Shown: piece after piece, positions 1-12,732 of the stretch | Layout of the letters: the number at the start of each line of letters is the position of its first letter | How positions within the stretch are numbered: the stretch's first letter is position 1 | Source of the DNA: Ignelater luminosus | Lineage: Eukaryota > Arthropoda > Insecta > Coleoptera > Elateridae | DNA length: 64,000 nt | Reading direction: 5' to 3' | NCBI GenBank assembly: GCA_011009095.1 | Contig: VTPC01008739.1 | Span: forward strand, 1-64,000 | The notes under the pieces: generated by a model | Databases searched by the model: none | What the model was told of the DNA's origin: nothing | Seen by the model: only the letters and a program-made list of their open reading frames with translations | Translations under genes and position numbers: made by a program

Positions 1-47
<47 letters not shown>
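1..47. repeat. (TTA)n microsatellite
   Basis: About fifteen uninterrupted TTA triplets at the window edge; the array may extend to the left. Such ATT/TTA tracts often mark LINE 3' tails in insects, but no LINE body is visible next to it. Confidence 0.95.
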
Positions 48-188
48 TCTTAAACCTGAACAATTTTCAAAACGAAAATTTGTTTATTTCCATAAAAAGA
101 ATGCAATGTGTAAACCGCGTTTCTAGTAATACTTGGTGTTTGAAATTTAACATTAGATACGTTAAAATTCTTTTCCTACGATTATTCA

Positions 189-270
189 TAACTTCTATTT
201 ACATCTTAAATATTACTACCATTGTAATAAATTTAAAATGATTTAACAATTTATAAAAAATTCATGTTAG
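189..270. repeat. Dispersed repeat, partner at 51962-52045
   Basis: Shares an AACTTCT...ACATCTT block followed by an AATAAATTTAAAATGAT block and a TTCATGTTA/TTCGTGTTA block, in the same order and spacing, with 51962-52045, which lies just upstream (minus strand) of the copia remnant. Probably two copies of one interspersed element, perhaps copia leader sequence. Family unknown. Confidence 0.5.
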
Positions 271-2260
271 GATATCTAAAAGAATAAACCAAAGGAATCT
301 GCCGAAACTGTATTTCTTTTTTCACGTAATAGAAGGTGCAGCAAACGATGACAATGCAGTTTTTGAATAATATACAAGAATTCTTCTAAATTTCCAACTC
401 ATTGTAATACCACAACTTTTGGTCAGGTAACCATTAAATAATTACAGTTTCTTCTTATTTCATTTGGATTCTTAGAAGATTTCAGAACCAGTTTCCAACA
501 AAAACACAACATGGTCAGTTATTGCGTTGAGTAAGCGAGATACATAATGGGTAAATTGAAATGATGATTTTTTCTTTGCATACTACTTGATGCATGTAAG
601 GTGTGCACATACAATCAAACAAAAAAAGTTAACCTTAACTGATGATACTGAACATGCCTCGTGTTACAAATTCTTCAATCCATTAATGATAAATACATCC
701 TCTATTTTTAATTACCCTATATAGAATAAAATTTATTCTGAATTAGACGGCAATAGTTAATTTAATTTACCGTCACCATCTCAATGGATACCATGTTACA
801 CTGGAATGGTATCGACTTTCTCTAACTTAATATCGTGAAAAATTTGCCATGTCACTATACACCTGACGACATAAAATAAAATGTTAGTAGCTAACTAAAA
901 CCACATTTCATTTGATTCATCACGTTCCATTCCTACCGCAACAGATTATGTTACTGTATTTATTTCATAGTAGTCAGGATTATAAGTTATAACATAAGGA
1001 AAATGTGTTGTTAGTTGAAAGCAATGCTGTCGTTAATATTATAAGCAACATATTTTGCAAAAATTCAATTTTGGTGAGATGCATCGTTTTCGAGTCAAAC
1101 TGACAACATTGCAATGAAACGTCTATGGGCACTCAGTACTTCAATGTTTCAGTTGCTAACAATGCAGTCACTGAAATTCGACTGCGGCTCAGCACTGTCG
1201 GCGTAATTACCATTGAGAGTCAACCGTTGAGTCCGCTGTGAAAATATAAAATTTAAAATTTGATTACTGTTATTAATTACAATGTTGACAAACACACGTT
1301 TATATAAAGAGCAAAAGTGAGAACTTTTGAAACACAAGTAATTAAACAAATTAGAATTTTTGTGGATTATGCAAAAGTCTTTATTTCTTCCAATTTTATT
1401 TAAACTGTACTAGTCATTTACGTTTATTTGAAAGTTTCGTTAAAGCTAACTGAAGGCCAGACGTTTAAAATTTTGTAAAATTTACAACCTTAACCGTTCA
1501 AAGCTAAAGAAAAATAATTTGTAGACTGTACTCTGGTAAATCAAGATTTGGAACAAGAAAAACAGCTAAAGAAATTTTAGTTTTCAGCAACTCATCTAGT
1601 CAAACGCTAAAAGCTGTTAGTCTTAATTAGGTATTGAATTTCTCTGTATAAAATTTGCAAGAAGGAATTGATTCTGCCCATAGACTTATCTTACTTCTTA
1701 CTTACTTACTCTTACTACTGAACGAAAAAGGCCCATCGAGAATTTTTCAAACATGAAAGCATTTTTACTAAATAAACAATTCTAAAGATTGCAGTTAAGC
1801 AGTTCATTGTTCTTTATGGTATAAAGCGAAAAAATTCTTCGTACCTTGGTGCTCCAGTGCGATACTGCTTCCTTTAAGAAGATTTCAGGTATTTGCACCA
1901 AAGGGAGCAATATCCACAAAGATAAAACCTGACTGTTAACTGCTGCAAGCGATCCTAAAGGAGATAAAGTTTAGTTCTTATTCTTATAATAGCTAAGAAG
2001 AGTCAAGGTATTGTCACCGAACAAGCGAACGGCGAAGGCAGTTGCTAGAGGCGGTTTCGCCAAGAAAACCAGACAGTGCCCTTTGAATCACCTTAAAAAA
2101 ACTAAAAAAAAAAAAAAAACACTCAGCACGAATTTAAAAAAACTTTTTTGCAATGAGTGCCATATGGCTCCAGGATTATTCATGACTATTGAGACCTTCC
2201 CCCCCCCACCCCCTTCTGCCTCAAATCGCGAAATCAACCCTTTTAACCAACTCCTTTCTG
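271..2260. other. AT-rich stretch without a recognised feature
   Basis: Only short ORFs broken by stops. A poly-A run lies near 2098-2120 and a poly-C run near 2198-2212. No domain, RNA gene or clear repeat seen. Confidence 0.6.
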
Positions 2261-2264
2261 GAGA

Positions 2265-2680
2265 TTTTTTTATTTGTGAATTTTAGCTCAAAAATGGTTT
2301 CTAGGAAGTTTTTTGGGTCGCTGATCACGAACCCGGCATTAGTTTTCCGGGAAAGTGAACCTGGCCGTGGAAAAACGGAAAACTTGGCCTAATTTCTGGA
2401 AAAATTATTCTTGTTTGTGAAAATTTTGAATTTTAACTTGAAATTGTATCCTAGGGGGTTTTTCGTTCGCTGATCACGAATCCGATCTTAGTTTTCTGAA
2501 AAAACTACCCTGGCCGTGGAAAATCGGAAAATCTTGCCCAGTTTCGGAAAAAAATTTTGGAATTTCAGCTCGAAAACGGGTTTTAGATAGTTTTTTGGAT
2601 CCCTGATCACGAATCCGATATTAGTTTTCAGGAAAAACCATCCTGGCCGTGGAAAATTGGAAAATTTTACTATTTTCTTT
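2265..2680. repeat. Three-unit tandem repeat, ~130-150 bp period
   Basis: The landmark CTGATCACGAA recurs at 2321, 2470 and 2603 (spacing 149 and 133). Each time it is followed by a CCGG/CCGA..TTAGTTTTC block and then CTGGCCGTGGAAAA. Units are diverged, suggesting an old minisatellite or the internal repeat of an interspersed element. No coding potential seen. Confidence 0.75.
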
Positions 2681-2924
2681 ATTTTTTGTCATGTTTAACC
2701 GCTCTTAGGTGGCAGTTCATTTTGCTTTCGATGTAGTCGATATGTTTGAAACCAGTTTTCACTGTTGTAGTGAAAATTGCGGAAAACCCGTGGAAAATAA
2801 TTGGTAAATTTTAAATAAAAAACGTGTTTCATGTCGTTTTCGGGGTAATAGCATGCTGTCACTTCGAAAATAACAACGAAAACATCTAGAAAAAAACTTT
2901 TTTCTAAATCTTTTGATTTTCCAC

Positions 2925-3085
2925 GACCAGGATGCTTGCGGAACCTCCACTGCCACGACAAATAAAAATCTCGCAACTGGCACCCTTAGATTCTACTTCA
3001 AATTATTTTTTTGTGCCGCTCAAAACTCTTTATATTATATACAGATATACAAAGCTATATTGCCCCACTGTTTGCGAACCACCTC
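2925..3085. repeat. Dispersed repeat, partner at 39885-40035
   Basis: The order CAGGATGCTTGC, CTGCCACGAC, AAAAAT(C/T)TCGCAA(C/T)TGGCACCCT, TTTTTTGTGCC, then ATACAG.TA.ACAAAG and CACTGTTTGCG is shared with the later copy in the same orientation. It follows directly on the 2.3-2.7 kb tandem repeat and may be part of the same element. Type unknown. Confidence 0.7.
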
Positions 3086-3654
3086 CTCTTCGACATGAAC
3101 AAGTTTGCTGATACATCCAGTGACTAGGTCCGTGGTCAAGGACATTCTTTGTTCAGTAATATTGTGATTGTAGTGTTTTTAAAAGGAAATTCATGTTGAA
3201 ATGTCTCTCATGTTTTCTGTATTGCGATTGACATTTTTTTCCCAATTATGCATTTTATAATTTGAGTTCGTTTTCACACCACTCACGATATAAAGCTTTC
3301 AGTGCCGCTGAACTAAAAATCTTTCCCGGTTTCATTCGTTAATGAGGTAATCTTTGACTATTTTCTCCTCGGCTGTAGAATTTGGGTATTATTGCGCACG
3401 ATAGAGAAGCATAACTCAACTATTTTTAATTTTTTTTAATTGCAGGCTACAAGTTTGGTGAAATCGGTAGGAATGCTGTTGTAAAGCATACATGTTAGTA
3501 TCAGCCTTGACCAATTCCTTGAATGATATGAATCTTAAAAAGACTTTTGATTCGGAATAAAACAGATTTTTTGCAATTTTTAAAAACTTTCCAGACTTGC
3601 AAATCTTGAAAATTATACGTCATTTCCTTTATATTTTCTTAACCTCCTAGGATG

Positions 3655-4715
3655 GGGTAACAAGGAATCAGATTGATCATATGCTAATAGATTCGAGGCA
3701 CGCATCAGTGCATAGAGACATGTAGAGGAGCGGAGATTAACACGGACTACTACCTAGTTCGCTGCAAGTATAATCAAAGAACAATAGTATACAGTATGTC
3801 CAAGATAAGGATGCACATCATGGGGATCTTGGAAATGGTAAAAGATACAAGATCGGTTAAATAGGATGAAAGTTGGCTATTTATAGTACCTTTTCGTTGG
3901 CGTTTGCAAAATCTAGATATCTTTGATAGTTTCAGAGATTTTTTAAAAAAGTAGATTTCTCGATTTTTGTTATTATTTTTTCTTTTATTTATTTGAAGAG
4001 ATATCGGAAAACTAAAACCACTTTTCCATTGCCACTTTTTGTTCTTTATTAATATATGCTAACAAAATTCCTGTACAACGTTTTGGTTTCGAGTAACCAT
4101 CATCAACCTCATTTTTTTAAATAGGCGGAAAAACAATTGAAAATTGTTTCGGATAGCTCTTGTTGTCACGTGATGCACAAGTCGAGGGAAAAGGAAATGT
4201 CGGTGATGTTTAGACAGTATGGGACACACTAAGCAACTGAAGCACCAAAATAGAGAGAAGGAAAGAGTGGTTTGATGAGTGTAGAGCTGCAATAGATGAA
4301 AAAGGAACCGTAGCAAAAGCTGTAGAGTAGAAGAACGAGGACAACGGCTGAAGAACACGGGAGATGCCGTGCAATTGCAAGCAAAGTGTGCCGGAAAAAG
4401 AAGGGAGCTTTCGAAAAGAAAGATAGAGGAGCTGGAAGGATTGAAAGAATCCAGTGAAATCAGGGAGTTCTACAAGAGGATAAAAAAGAAAAAGAAGGTT
4501 TTCAACCTCTTCTGAAAGACAAGATAGGGACCTATGAGGTGAGGAGTCTGCAATTCTGAGCAAGTGGACGGAGTATTTTAATGAACTCTTGAATAGAACT
4601 CCGGTAGAGAGAGAGACGACGGAACATCCGAATTACAGGAAAAGGAAGAACCTAATGACTGTATTGAGGGAACAGTGATAGAACCACCATGCAGAGAGAA
4701 AGTTGCATTTTAAAA
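3655..4715 (+). pseudogene. RTE-like LINE fragment (endonuclease end and linker)
   Basis: At 3660-3780 a frame reads RNQIDHMLID followed by SRHASV, the C-terminal endonuclease pattern of RTE-type and related LINEs. From 4245 frames read EWFDE.CRAAIDEKG, then K-rich helix REFYKRIKKKKKVF, then KW.EYFNELLNR, the linker before reverse transcriptase. Several frameshifts and stops separate the pieces, and 3790-4180 looks like unrelated AT-rich sequence. A related element lies at 24265-25815. The reverse transcriptase itself is absent, so this is an internal fragment of a dead copy. Confidence 0.6.
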
Positions 4716-4724
4716 TTTTTAAAT

Positions 4725-7700
4725 CTTCACTCTAGAAAGATTTCTGATACTGATCCCATTAATTCGTATTTTGTATGTCCCATAGACATCACATTGTTAT
4801 AATAGTTCAAACCACTTGATAAAATCTGTGTACGGTCTTCTTTAATATAATGAAAGAAATTTTAAAATCTCCTTGCATTACGGTGTGAGCAAACTAGTAT
4901 GGATGGTGCAGCTAGCTGTCAGGGTGTTTTTGTTCTTTTAACGTTTGCGAGAATTTGTTAAAAAATCAAGAATTTTATTAGGATTGATAATGCTAGTTGT
5001 TTTATTTTTTAAATTTGTTAAGTTTGCATTCATTCAAATCGTCTTCTAAAGAAGACTAATTTTTTTTTATATTTATTTGAATCAATTAGAACGTTGAATT
5101 TCTAGATTTCTGAACAGACACAAAATACTTTTAGGCTGTCAAACTTCAGGGAACAACTGAGAGTGCAATAGTAGTACTTATTTACGTTGAGATATGAACC
5201 ATTTACATTCTAGTTGACCTGGCAATACTATCTACATGATACGTGCCTAAACGCTCGTAAGCAAGACTAAACAGGACTGGACTAGTATTTCAAAACTTGT
5301 GTTTTTCAGTTTATCTCTAGTTCTTCGCCTATTTTATAATATTCATTTAAAAATGACAGTGAGTGACATTTTCTAGTGTGGATGACTGCAAGTATAAAAT
5401 TTTAAAATTTGAAAGATTTTCTACAATTAATTCTACTCATAAAAATATCTATTTGAATATGAGGACACGGCGGCGCGCCGTTTACTTAAATCAATTCTGT
5501 ATGTACATAAATTATATGCATTGCACCAATGTAATATATTTGCATTAAGTTCTTTATTATCATATTATTACGCACGCTAATTATTTGTTAAATTAATGTT
5601 AATTACTTGTTTCTCGCTGCAAAGAAATGTCTTAATATTATTATTAACTATCATAATTAATTATCTACTATTAATCTTATTAAATCAATTACACGGGAGT
5701 TTAAGGATGAAGGACTTTCCGATAACTTAGTAAATTATAATCAGCAGGGTAAATATGCGATGTTGAAAGATTGAAATTACCTCAAGCAGAGAGATGAAAA
5801 ACAACAGGGTTTTCAGATACTGAAAAGTCACAGTTACCTCAGTTTGTTGTTACTCTTGCCTAGTGCTAAGTAAATGTGTTCCAAAACTCGCGAGAACCAG
5901 GTGTTTATAGTTTTGTGTGTAATGAGATCTACCTCATCAATCTAGATCGGCAGTCTTATAATAACAAAAGACAATAGAGTAAAGAAGTTTCATTTAGATT
6001 ATATTGTTTTGAGTAAGAGAATTTGAAACCTTATGCGTCACAAAAGAATTACCGACAGGATCAACTTATGAAAAGGGGCGCTAGATGGGGTTTAGAAAAC
6101 CTTTAAAGATCTATATGTACCAACGTGTTTAAATTTGAAAATTCAAATGATAAACGAACAAATTAAATTGAAGTATAATATAGACAAATTCACAATCTAA
6201 AATAAGTGCGTACAAAACACAAAATGATTTTACTACCACTGAGGATTTCTGAGGATTTCTTTGTAAAAAATAGCGTTAAAAGTAGCAGAACTCATATCTT
6301 AATATACAAAGAAGTGCCAGGAGTAAATCTTGCCGAAGGCCTTGTTTACATTTACCTTTTAATCCACAGCTTTCCAAATTTTATTTTGACTAATACCAAA
6401 CATTGTTTTCCTTTACAAAAAGGTCCAGAGACTAAAAACCGGCATGAATCGCAATTTTGTTATATGGTATGATAAATGAGGAACGCACTGGTGAAAAACC
6501 AACCAACATAAATTTTGTTACATTTCAATTCATAAATGTATAATATTAAAAGCATCAGTTCTGAAGTTTGAAGTTTTTTTCTTAATTATTAAACCAAAAA
6601 TTAAGATGACGTCATCAAATTATAAATTTGTTTAATACTACTCGACTTAGTTTCTATAACTTAACCAAGATTTTAAAATGGTTTAAACAAGTAGAATCTT
6701 AGACATTTTAAAACTACAAGAAAGGTCTGCAATATTCACTATCACTAATTGCCAGGTCGTCCATAGCAATTTCATAACGACCAACGGTATCGACTCGGGT
6801 TTTTCACTTACAATCAGCCAACACGTGGTTGCCATCTGTCTCTTTTGTGCACACTCCGTTTCATTCCATCTATTCACCCACGAAAATGTCATTCCACTAA
6901 TGGTGAGTTAAAGAAGAAATTAACTCGCAGAATTTTTATTTTATAACAGCAGTATTGATTATTCCTTGATTCATTGCTTTTGATCACTAAACATGCGTTT
7001 TTTCACTTTTTATCTCAGCTACAATTTAGATGAGATCTCTTAGTCGGCGGTCTGAAGGGTGGACTGTAGTGTATTTGATGGGGATGCTAAGGCTTCAATT
7101 AGGCCTCAAAAATCTTACCGATATTGTGATACAATGAATGATATATCTTTTGAGATCTGAACGACCTAAAAACTCTTTTGCAGTATTTCCGCATCGCAGT
7201 CTAGACCGCCGCTGGCGGTAATCTTCTAGCAATGACGGAGATGAAGAATCACGAGCTGCACTTGTGTAAAGTAAACTTAGGGGAGGACAACAAAGTTTGA
7301 TGGTGATCAAACTGGACCGAAAGCGAAAATCTTAAAAATGTTCTAACCTCTGGCGTAGGGCACAAATATACCCCACATTTTTATTTCTTAAGATATTTTT
7401 CTAACCAGTGGCTGTCAAAATTTCATTTTTTATCTTATTCTGTATTAAATCATCGTTTAATAATTTTCTGATGACAATCTTATTCGATGCATTTGTTGAA
7501 AACATTTATGTATGCTGATTTTGACTGCCAAGCAAAATCATGATCATTTTTGTGACTTTTAGAGGCTATGCACTTCTTCAGTCGTGGCGAAGAATCATTT
7601 ACTAATTAAAACGAGAACGCACCTGACTGAAAATATTATAAATGAGCGGAGAGGGGGGTACTCGCTGTCTCGCTGTCTGGCCTGATCGATACAAGAGGAA

Positions 7701-8290
7701 AATCCGAAGAAGAAGAAAATGTGATCCGTTGCTGGGTAGGCTTCCAGTCCCCCGTCGACTAGACCATCTCTGCCAGGTGTTAAAGCATTTCAAGAAAGGT
7801 GTAATTCCTGCTCTCTCATATAATCCGTAGTGTTGGCAACTTGATGGTATATGTCGAAAATAAAGGCTTGTGGGCTTGGGTTTGTTAGACGGAGTGGTTT
7901 GGTACTCGCTTATTGGAATTGTCACCTGGATTTTGTTAGGATTGCTTTTTATCTTTTATCGTTGCGCTGAATGTAGGCTTCCACTTTCTCGATAGAGTCC
8001 AAGAGGGGGCGACAGAGGAGGGTAACGGTGCTCAAGCGCGGTGTCGTCGGTAACTCGAGCCAAACCTACAAACTTAAAACTTTAATTATCTTATTCCGGA
8101 AAGGTTAACTTGGCTTAACTCGAAATCACTATTATTGATTCTGGCTTGAGTATCTTTTTGCAAATTTTGAAACACATTCTTTTTTTGTTTCTACTCTTCC
8201 GGATTATTAAATGTCCCTTTCTCGCATTTCTTCAGAACCAAGTTTTTCGGTTGCCTTCTTTTAACTGAGTTATACTGAAATACAAATTAG
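4725..8290. other. No gene or element recognised
   Basis: AT-rich sequence with only short unsupported ORFs on both strands. A GC-richer patch sits near 7640-7760. I find no domain motif, long inverted repeat or tandem array. Confidence 0.5.
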
Positions 8291-8299
8291 AGAGTCACT

Positions 8300-9690
8300 T
8301 ACTAGATTTTGTGACGCTAAAGATCATAGCGCGATAAGTAAGACTGATCAGATTTTATCTATTAGCGAAAGTAAAACAATGCATATTAGAAAATGTCGTG
8401 GTCAGGGTTATGATGGTGCTAGTGATGAGTGGGGTTTATAAAGGAGATTCTCAGTTTCTGATGAATTGTTGAGTTTGACACATACATATCAGGATGCGTT
8501 GGTGATCATACGTAATATTTCGGACTGGCTCCTTTGAATGATAGCAACATTAGATTTGCTTGAGCATTCCAAGACTCCAATTCCATACATCCATATTGGT
8601 TTGATTATGGTGCTGTATATTAATAATTTGCTTTCCAGGCATAAGCTTGATTTTCGTCCTATTCACCAGTAGATATCTTTTACTTTTAAATATCGATCTG
8701 CTGTCTCTTCTTGGTTTGGTGTACTTTCCAAGTAAATCGAGAGTCTAAATGCATACGAAGGTACTTGGAAGAAGTAGTATTAGGAATTAATTTGTTGTTA
8801 ATATATAATGGTGGACACTGATCTTTTCTTAAGTGAAATTAACGCGGTTGGATTTGGTCTCGTTTATTTTGATTTTCCATTTTTTAATCCAATCTTGTAG
8901 TTCTACTAAGTAATTTTGCAGAATGTTGGAAACTTCCGCTGGATGATGCCAGAATGACAGTATCGTCTGCAAAGATTTCTATGGTGGTGTGAGGAGAAGT
9001 AGAAATATCTGATGTAAACAGTACGTACAGCCCAAAAAAAAAGAGAGAATGGACAGAGCTAAGTGCCAGTTGCGTAGGAAACCCATCCTATAACATCACC
9101 ATTACTTGCAAGCAGGCGTCCTGCAAAGAGCCTGCCTTGGCATGAAAGTAATGGCGATGCTGTAGAATGGGTTGCCTATACAACTGTAAATTCCTTAGAA
9201 CTGGACATAGCCCTGTCCATTCTCTTTTTTGGGGCAGTGTACAAGAACGGACCCAGTACACTTCCTTGTGGGACGACGGACTTCATGAGAAAATTTATTG
9301 ATAATTCATCATTTATTTTGATTTTGAACTGGCAAGCGGGAGAACTTCTGAGATTTTGTACAGAAGTCCAACATATCAGTCCATATCAAAGGCCTGACTA
9401 ACATCTAAGAATACAGACGAACAAAACTTCTTTTGTTCTAGTGCTAGATTTATTGAGCACGTAATTCTAGGTATTTGCTGAACAGTTGAGTGTCCTTGCT
9501 TAAACCCAAATTGGTGTGAAGGAATCCATTGCTCTGAGGATAGATCCATATTTATTCTCAGCATTAAGCGTCTTTCTAATACTTTAGATAAAATTGACAA
9601 TAGACTGATTGGCCGATAAGATGAAGCTTCATTGGGATTTTTCCTGGTTTTGCAATTAGAATTATCCCAGCAGTTTTAAACTGCATGAAC
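8300..9690 (-). pseudogene. Jockey-clade LINE reverse transcriptase remnant
   Basis: Read on the minus strand from 9690 downward: a TAGIILI.KPGK-like motif, then LSKVLERRL (near 9600), HQFGFKQGHSTVQQI, and VFLDVSQAFD near 9380, the palm of jockey-type reverse transcriptases. After the MITE at 9028-9239 come a LFTSDIS stretch and an FADDTVI catalytic motif around 8960-8990 (two aspartates). A thumb-like tail follows to about 8440. Frameshifts and stops make it a pseudogene. Upstream endonuclease and ORF1 are absent, so this is a truncated copy. Strand reverses at about 9740, where another jockey piece begins. Confidence 0.8.
9028..9239. mobile_element. 212-bp MITE with inverted-repeat arms, TA-flanked
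   Basis: The left arm starting CAGCCCAAAAAA..GAGAATGGACAG and the right arm (reverse complement CACTGCCCCAAAAAAGAG) match over most of their length; the arms meet near 9120-9130. TA dinucleotides flank both ends (9026-9027 and 9240-9241), as expected of Tc1/mariner-type insertion. It sits inside the jockey reverse transcriptase. Skipping it rejoins a GPFLY / LFTSD reading in frame, showing it inserted after the LINE. Confidence 0.8.
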
Positions 9691-9759
9691 CAATAGTTTA
9701 GTCGCGGAATACATTATTGTGCGCGAATTGTTGGGAAAATAAAACTTAACACGAGTTAA

Positions 9760-10045
9760 TGCAAGCTCCTACCGATAGAACAGTGTATAATCAAGCAAGT
9801 AACAGACTAAAAGCAAAAACTAAAGAGTTGCGAGAAACATCATTTTACGGCTGACGAGCCTCAGCAGGAGTGACAACTCTATTTGGAAGTCAGTTAAAAT
9901 CGAGAACAAACTTCAAACCCAGATTCCTCCTTTACGTGACTCCATACGTCCCGTCCTACCGCTGGGTGGGTCAGAAGTGATAAAGAAAAGGCTGCGCTGT
10001 TTGCTGAATACTTAGCTGATGCTTTAAAGCTGAAGCTATTTTCGT
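9760..10045 (+). pseudogene. Jockey-clade LINE fragment upstream of reverse transcriptase
   Basis: Frames read PTDRTVYNQASNRLKAKTKELRE, NSIWKS.K.., TQIPPLRDS and WVRSDKEKAALFAEYLADAL, the segment between endonuclease and reverse transcriptase in jockey elements (the 'K A LFAEYLADVF' block). There are at least two frameshifts. It lies head-to-head with the minus-strand jockey remnant, so the two are separate or rearranged copies. Confidence 0.7.
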
Positions 10046-10079
10046 TTGCGAAAAATGGAAAATATCTGCAACTTTTACT

Positions 10080-10146
10080 GTGAAAGTTAGGGTAGCTGGG
10101 ACATGTCTACAGAATGGGAAAGGACAGAATAACAAGAAAAATATAA
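10080..10146 (+). pseudogene. Short RTE-type LINE C-terminal scrap
   Basis: A frame reads LGHVYRMGKDRITRKI, the 'W.GH..RM......' signature near the C-terminus of RTE-like LINE polymerases. It stops abruptly at the proposed left end of Transib-1, so it may be the host sequence into which that transposon inserted. Confidence 0.5.
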
Positions 10147-10379
10147 GGTGATCACGCTCAAAACTCCAAAAGCCAATTTTTTCTTAAAATCTTATTTTAA
10201 ATAATTAACTAAAGAAAAAGGCATAAACACATAAAATAATTTCATTCTCTTTATTTAAATTTTTAAAGCAATGTGATTTTTAGGTAAACCTTGAAGCATT
10301 TAATGATCCTTTTAATAAATTAAGTAAAGCATGTAAAATTTCAGTGGTACCTGATTTTAAATGAAAGCTAATAATGAGT

Positions 10380-12660
10380 CTAATCAGAATGATCAGAATC
10401 AGTAATTTGAAGGTTCTGTATTGATGTCGAAGCTAGCTGATCCAAGTCCACTGTTAACATATCACAAACATTCGGATTGAACGATTTCCTTCTTAAAGTT
10501 GGTAATTTTCGTAGACTAATGATCAAGGGATTGGAAGAAATTAAGAGCCTATTAAAAATGTCTGTAATGTTGAAAAGTCTTGAAGTCTTTCGGCTAAAAT
10601 GTTTTCTGTAGGCTTTAAAATCTTTGTTTCGGGCCTCCTGAGCTTCCTCGCTAAGTTTCCCGATTGGTAACAAAGCATGTGAAATAATTTTTGGACCGTG
10701 AATTAAATTTTATACACAGTGGGATTCATGTAGTTCTACGGATATAATCTTATATACAATTTGGCTGTCTCTAAACAATAAATGTTGAATTTCTCTGTAT
10801 TTATATCAAAACCGCTGGATATTGTTTGTAGAATCATATAACAACGCCTCATCAGATCCTTGTCGACTCCAGAAATAGCTGAGGATACTTCAAAATTTTG
10901 AAAAAACTTCCTAGCTACATTACCATCATTACTATTACCGTAACCTGGTTTAGGTTGGTCGACGGTTTTTTTTCTTAAATTGCTCTTGAAGAATTTTTTT
11001 GTTGCTCTCAACAATATTTTTATTTTCTTTGGTGACTCGCCAAGATTTAACAGGTTACAGTACAAATTCGAAAGTCCTTATCCAGGCGTGCAATACTGAA
11101 ATGCCCAACGACAAGAAATCATCATTCACAGTTCTGGTCAACATTTGCTCCAAATCATTAAAATTTTTTGATGTGGCACCACACAGAAAGCCCTGAAGAG
11201 AAGAGTTTGTTTCAGTTAAGGCATTACACAATTTTTGTCTACTATCGTGAAAACTGTTTTATGTGCTACAGAATATTCTTTGTCATCGATTGTTACTTTT
11301 GTGTCATGTAATTTTAGAATTTGTTGGTCTATATCTTTTTTGTTATCTTTGGCAAGCTTTTCAGGCTCTTTTCGCTATGAAGACTTAAAAGCCTACAATA
11401 ACAAGAAGACGATGGCCAAGGATGATTACAAACAACAATATTTTTTATCAATTTCCGATTCCAATCGCAATGGAACAAGAGATGTTCGGAATACGAACCA
11501 ATCATCATCAAGTTCCGAGACGAATTTTTGCTTATATTGCGTGTGGCTGGAACTACCATCGAAGCCCCACTTTAAAATTAAAGTTAGAGAACTCGACGAA
11601 TCTAAACATTTAACAACATCTTTTTGAGCGGACAAGAGACGACAGGCAGTATGATCTGAAACTGACTGCAATGGTACCTCTGCTTCACTTTCTGTTATTG
11701 AAATATTTTTTAGATAACATTTTGATTTTTCTTTTTGAACTAGTTTGTAAGGTGGAAATATCTGCTTGGCATAATTTTGGACTACTTTGTATTGCTTTTT
11801 TTTGATACATCAGCTTCCGTTATCATGGATAGGACATCATTTAGGGGCAAATACGTTGTTTTTTTTGAACAAAATCCTTTTCTATGCATTCTTGCGCAAA
11901 TCCTGGTATTTCGGTGGACTTTTTGGACAACGTCTGCTTGAGTCATTTACCACTTGGTCTCAGTTGCATTTGTGCAGCAAAAGCTAAAACATTTGGTTGG
12001 GTTTCAGCACGCAATGCTGCTGTTTTCCTGCGCTCTGTCTGCTCACTACTCGCTTGGAAATCTAATAGCGGTCGACTGCCTCTTGATTGTCGGTTGGTTG
12101 GAAACATGCAATACCCTTCCAACCACCAATTTTCAGTTTGCATAAATCTGTCGGCATATGTATCGCATGCCATCCACTTTAATTTCAATTGCCTTTTAAA
12201 GTTTTTTAAGGGAAAGTTGCGCGCATTTAGGCAGTGGACTGGAGATGATATTTTATGCAAAACGAGCTTCTTAACGTCTTTAAACTTCTCACTGAGCGAT
12301 TTATATGTAGCGTGGAAAAAGATTTTGCACATTACTTTCCTCTTGATCGAGATTTGGGAACAAGAAACATCTAAATAAGGAAAAACACTACACGAAAAAC
12401 ACTCGCAGTGAATTTAATTTCTTCAATTTTTAAATTTTACTCGAAAGAATTTCACTTTTCTCTTCACTTTTATTTTTATTAGAGCTTTTATTATCACTTT
12501 ACATTGGCAGATTTAAAATCCACTTGCGTGAAATTGAAATATTCAAATTCTAAAATAAAATTGAGTAGTAAGATCAGAATGCTAATTTCTCTTTAATTTC
12601 ATTATTAAAATTTGTTTTTAGTTTGTTAATTTATTACATACCTGTACTTGAACTCGACAT
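10380..12660 (-). pseudogene. Transib-1 transposase (RAG1 core homologue), frameshifted
   Basis: Predicted start ATG at 12660 (MSSSST) with a GTATGT donor at 12641 and a TTTTTCCTTATTTAG acceptor ending at 12371. Exon 2 would continue with the N-terminal helices (FAAQMQLR near 11960), the first catalytic block KWGFDGSS and YKQK (Asp codon at 11558-11560), DDDWFVFRTSLVPLRL, a CGATSK zinc-binding-type block near 11170, LHAWIRTFE near 11090, GNSNDGNVARKFF near 10920 and LPIGKLSEEAQEARNK near 10640. From family knowledge, the last two align with the RAG1 segments GNFARKLM and SEGNESGNK, which holds catalytic Glu962. Stop at 10380. At least three frameshifts inactivate it. About 670 residues, normal for the family. 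Confidence 0.85.
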
Positions 12661-12732
12661 AGTAATTAGGAACAAAAATTATAAAGAAAAAGTCAACTGC
12701 ATGAAAATTTTTTTAGCAACTGCGGAACGGCG

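Noticed and set aside
4059..4563. Minus-strand ORFs of 99 and 117 codons
   Set aside because: Antisense to a purine-rich RTE-like LINE linker; the Phe/Leu/Ser-rich text is a complement artefact.
8640..8670. Second hammerhead-like motif (minus strand CTGGTGAATAGGACGAAA)
   Set aside because: The invariant CTGATGA core is CTGGTGA and no closing stems were found; it lies within jockey coding sequence.
11235..12378. Plus-strand ORFs at 11235, 11787 and 11884
   Set aside because: Antisense shadows of the Transib-1 transposase on the minus strand, which has recognisable motifs.
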